From Flagellimonas aurea (GTDB taxonomy: Bacteria; Bacteroidota; Bacteroidia; Flavobacteriales; Flavobacteriaceae), in NCBI RefSeq assembly GCF_017313785.1, contig NZ_JAFLNL010000009.1, positions 124,001-188,000 on the forward strand: a stretch of DNA of 64,000 nt, written 5' to 3'. Position 1 is the stretch's first letter. Each line of letters begins with the position of its first letter. Under the pieces are notes generated by a model. The model did not search any database. It saw only the letters and a program-made list of their open reading frames with translations, and was not told the DNA's origin. Positions 61,927-64,000 of this stretch are shown piece after piece. A program made the translations under genes and the position numbers.

Positions 61927-62469
61927 TTAATATGCATAATTGGGTACGTAGTCCTTTTGAAAAATGATTTGGGCCATGTCTTCCTCCAAAGTTTCCAGCG
62001 GACTTTCCACGATTCGGTTGACTTCCTTGCCATCCTTAAAAAAGATGATGGTGGGTACTTTGATGATGTCCAATCCTTTTTCTTCGCCCGAGGGGCTGGT
62101 TTTATAATGTTCCTTGCGATAGTCCAATGCTATGATTTCCAATTGTTCCATTGGGAAATCTGCAGCTTCCAATATTTTAATGAATTTTGGGCTTTCCCGT
62201 TTGCTGTCCCCGCACCAAGTGCCCAAAAATAGTTTGATGTTGTACCCCGCCAGTTTTTCCTTGAATAGTGCAACCATAGTTTCGTCAGGGTTATAGCTCT
62301 CATATCTGTTTTGAAACCAGTTGCCGTAGGGTTGTGATCGTAACCCTTCCAAATTGATTTGTCCCACCAAAAATTGTAGGCCGTTTTCCGTTTTGATTTC
62401 CTTGTTGAATTGCTGTGCCATAGCTCCGAAAGTGCAAAGCAAAAGGAGTGTTGCCAAAAGTTGTTTCAT
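61927..62469 (-). CDS. Thioredoxin-fold protein with single-Cys WCGDS site
   Basis: 180 aa. Signal peptide MKQLLATLLLLCTFGAMAQ. Thioredoxin-like core with LFLGTWCGDSKRESPKFIKIL in place of the usual WCGPC; the second active cysteine is missing, so a normal disulfide exchange is not possible. The cis-proline strand KVPTIIFFKDGKEV is intact. It might bind thiols, act in a single-Cys mode, or be a scaffold. Small stand-alone gene between lysS and the membrane regulator. Confidence 0.88.
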   Translation of the reverse strand: MKQLLATLLLLCTFGAMAQQFNKEIKTENGLQFLVGQINLEGLRSQPYGNWFQNRYESYNPDETMVALFKEKLAGYNIKLFLGTWCGDSKRESPKFIKILEAADFPMEQLEIIALDYRKEHYKTSPSGEEKGLDIIKVPTIIFFKDGKEVNRIVESPLETLEEDMAQIIFQKDYVPNYAY

Positions 62470-62569
62470 GATTTACTGTGATTTATGGTTTGATGGCCAA
62501 ATTCACCAAAATCTGTGATGGACGTATGTTGTGGACGTTGGATATTGGTACTAGACCGGGGGTTGAATT

Positions 62570-63610
62570 TTATTTTTTGAAGCGGAGTGCCATCTCTTCG
62601 CGGGAAGTGATGCCCAACTTTTTGTACAAATTGTTGATGTGTGTTTTTATCGTGCTTACACTTACAAAAAGTTCCGAGGCAATTTCCTTATTGGTCTTGT
62701 TTTCCAAAATCAGGTTGACGATTTTTTGCTCTTGCGGGGTAAGTTTTTCAAGTAATTCAGAAGAACTCTTTTTCCTTTTTCTAATCAAGAACAATACATT
62801 TCCCAATATGGAAACTGCCAAAAGTGCGATGATGGTCCGGTTCCATTTACTGGATTTTGGGCGACTGAAACTTGCCAATTCCTTATCAGTAGCTATTTCG
62901 GCTTGGTACTGTTTGGTGAATTCTGCGTTGGGGTAGGTGTTGGCCAATCTTTCCGATAGACCCTCGTAATAATCGTTGGTAGTAAGGTCTTCGAGATAAA
63001 ACTTAAAGGTTTCGTTCCTTTTGTCGGATAAAAAATCGTAGATGTAAAGTTCGGCCAAGGGTTCGCCAGTCTCTTTTCCAAAACTGTGCAAGGTTTTGAA
63101 CCATTTGTCCAAGTTCAATTTTTTGTTGGCTTCGCTAGGATAGTGGGCAAAATCGTAGGCCATATGCTCTTTTAGCCCTGCAACCTCTAAAAGTAGGCCC
63201 GATTTTGGGTTAGTGGACGTTATGGTGCAAAGTGATTGGTCCTCGAACGAGGTCGGGAACTCTAAGGTGTCGGTATTGTTGGCTATAAAAAGGACACTTT
63301 TGCTATTGTTGCAGCGGCCTAAAAAATGATTGTTGCCCGTATTGTCCGAACAGCCATCCAAATGGATGCGATAGATGCGGTTTTGGTCATTGAGGTTGTT
63401 GCCCTCAAAGGAAAAATGACCCAAGGAGTCCACCTCAGATTTTTGTACAATTTGGTCCAAGTATACTCGCCCAGATTTTCGGTAATCCTCGACCAATGAC
63501 AGGTAAATTGAATTACCATTGTTCTCTGCGGAAACTTGGCCCGAAAAATGGTATTGCCCTAAAAGGACATGTGCTTGTGCCAGAAATAAGAAAAGGAAGA
63601 AAAACCGCAT
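62570..63610 (-). CDS. Membrane-anchored LuxR-type regulator with periplasmic sensor
   Basis: 346 aa. Signal peptide MRFFFLFLFLAQAHVLLG, an extracytoplasmic domain (about 20-250; beta-rich start FSGQVSAENNGNSIYLSLVEDYRKSGRVYLDQI, helical after 130), a membrane helix (about 258-275: TIIALLAVSILGNVLFLI), and a cytoplasmic LuxR HTH (LTPQEQKIVNLILENKTNKEIASELFVSVSTIKTHINNLYKKLGITSREE). This one-component layout lets an envelope signal act on DNA directly. It is divergent from the YqaE-type gene and may regulate it; this is inference from position. Confidence 0.9.
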   Translation of the reverse strand: MRFFFLFLFLAQAHVLLGQYHFSGQVSAENNGNSIYLSLVEDYRKSGRVYLDQIVQKSEVDSLGHFSFEGNNLNDQNRIYRIHLDGCSDNTGNNHFLGRCNNSKSVLFIANNTDTLEFPTSFEDQSLCTITSTNPKSGLLLEVAGLKEHMAYDFAHYPSEANKKLNLDKWFKTLHSFGKETGEPLAELYIYDFLSDKRNETFKFYLEDLTTNDYYEGLSERLANTYPNAEFTKQYQAEIATDKELASFSRPKSSKWNRTIIALLAVSILGNVLFLIRKRKKSSSELLEKLTPQEQKIVNLILENKTNKEIASELFVSVSTIKTHINNLYKKLGITSREEMALRFKK

Positions 63611-63700
63611 TTTTTACCCGATTTTGGCTAAAAATAGCGCTTTCTGTAACAAAACATGTATTTGGGCTACCTATAAGTATCATCAATCAAAATCAAAAAA

Positions 63701-63856
63701 ATGAGTATCTGGAGAGTTTTGTTGGCTATTTTTTTCCCTCCCTTGTCGGTCATCGGAAAAGGTTGTGGGTCTTTTCTTATTGTATTACTTTTAACCCTGT
63801 GTGGTTGGGTTCCCGGAGTAATCGGGGCCTTGGTCATACTAAACAACACTAACTAA
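63701..63856 (+). CDS. YqaE/Pmp3-family small membrane protein
   Basis: 51 aa, too short for many gene callers. MSIWRVLLAIFFPPLSVIGKGCGSFLI has the family hallmark FFPPL-x-V, with two membrane helices (about 4-20 and 25-46). Pmp3-type proteins influence membrane potential and stress tolerance. The start at 63701 is clean, and seven bases separate its stop from the next ATG, so it is likely co-transcribed with the lipoprotein gene after it. Confidence 0.88.
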   Translation: MSIWRVLLAIFFPPLSVIGKGCGSFLIVLLLTLCGWVPGVIGALVILNNTN

Positions 63857-63863
63857 ATATTTT

Positions 63864-64000
63864 ATGAAAAAAGTCCAAATCTTGCTATTGGCAATGTTGA
63901 TTGCCCTTGCCAGTGCATGTAATTTTACCGAAGAAATACACATTAATGAAGATGGTTCTGGGAAACTGTCCATAAATTTTGATGGTTCCGAGATGATGGA
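63864..64000 (+). CDS. Lipoprotein, N-terminal part (cut by window edge)
   Basis: Only the first 45 residues lie in the window. MKKVQILLLAMLIALASAC is a lipoprotein signal, followed by NFTEEIHINEDGSGKLSINFDGSEM. The FTE-x-x-x-INEDGSG-x-x-x-x-x-DGS-x-M pattern is typical of envelope lipoproteins in this family, but I cannot name a domain from this fragment. It follows the YqaE-type gene by seven bases. Confidence 0.8.
   Translation, partial: MKKVQILLLAMLIALASACNFTEEIHINEDGSGKLSINFDGSEMM

Overview
The window looks like chromosomal DNA from a marine Flavobacteriaceae bacterium, probably Muricauda/Allomuricauda-like; the genus is inference from general protein character, with no search run. Supporting signs are SusC/SusD and TonB-receptor genes, many short-signal lipoproteins, the Bacteroidetes-type -7 promoter motif TAnnTTTG upstream of several genes, AraC-type regulators fused to membrane domains, and Flavobacteria-typical families (GSCFA, DUF4230, DUF5522, DUF6607, zinc metalloprotease with DUF5117).

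Layout. 1-129: start of an MFS transporter (minus). 416-6283: a minus-strand SusC-SusD-lipoprotein operon, followed by two related AraC-type regulators (6656-8732) and an initiator tRNA-Met. 9103-13228: alanine/Na+ symporter, era, a small membrane protein, der. 13229-21166: penicillin-binding protein 1C and a giant alpha-2-macroglobulin lipoprotein. 21386-24663: an outer-membrane beta-barrel protein and a small lipoprotein. 24716-27851: minus-strand cluster TPM-TPM-LemA-MerR-M23 peptidase. 27956-33975: alaS, GSCFA protein, DUF4230 protein, metallopeptidase. 33972-38760: phenylalanine hydroxylase, DUF4136 lipoprotein, DUF5522 mini-protein, a minimal M56-like protein, a ParE/RelE-type toxin-antitoxin pair, and an ACC-deaminase-like PLP enzyme. 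38757-41293: a muramidase-type lipoprotein with LysM, a cluster of dispersed palindromic repeats, hemL. 41711-43690: AsmA-like protein and an ArsC-fold protein without the catalytic cysteine. 43895-49141: a haem-acquisition locus (HmuY-like lipoprotein and TonB receptor on minus; DUF6607 protein and FMN-binding protein on plus) sharing one divergent control region. 49215-50536: DUF3307/SatD pair behind a perfectly duplicated promoter-operator. 50697-56964: Spy-like protein (possibly frameshifted), zinc metalloprotease, a secreted five-repeat protein, a candidate small RNA, an SLC13 transporter. 57058-60010: a TonB-dependent receptor broken by a stop codon and two frameshifts. 60169-64000: lysS, a thioredoxin-like protein, a membrane-anchored LuxR-type regulator, a YqaE/Pmp3 mini-protein and the start of a lipoprotein.

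Most of the window is housekeeping and envelope functions typical of the family. The least explained parts are the haem locus with its DUF6607 and putatively flavinylated partner, the self-regulated SatD/DUF3307 unit with tandem operators, the five-repeat secreted protein, the orphan promoter-terminator transcript at about 55.4 kb, and the palindromic repeat family, one copy of which appears to have become part of a protein. No CRISPR array, IS element, transposase, prophage or rRNA was seen.
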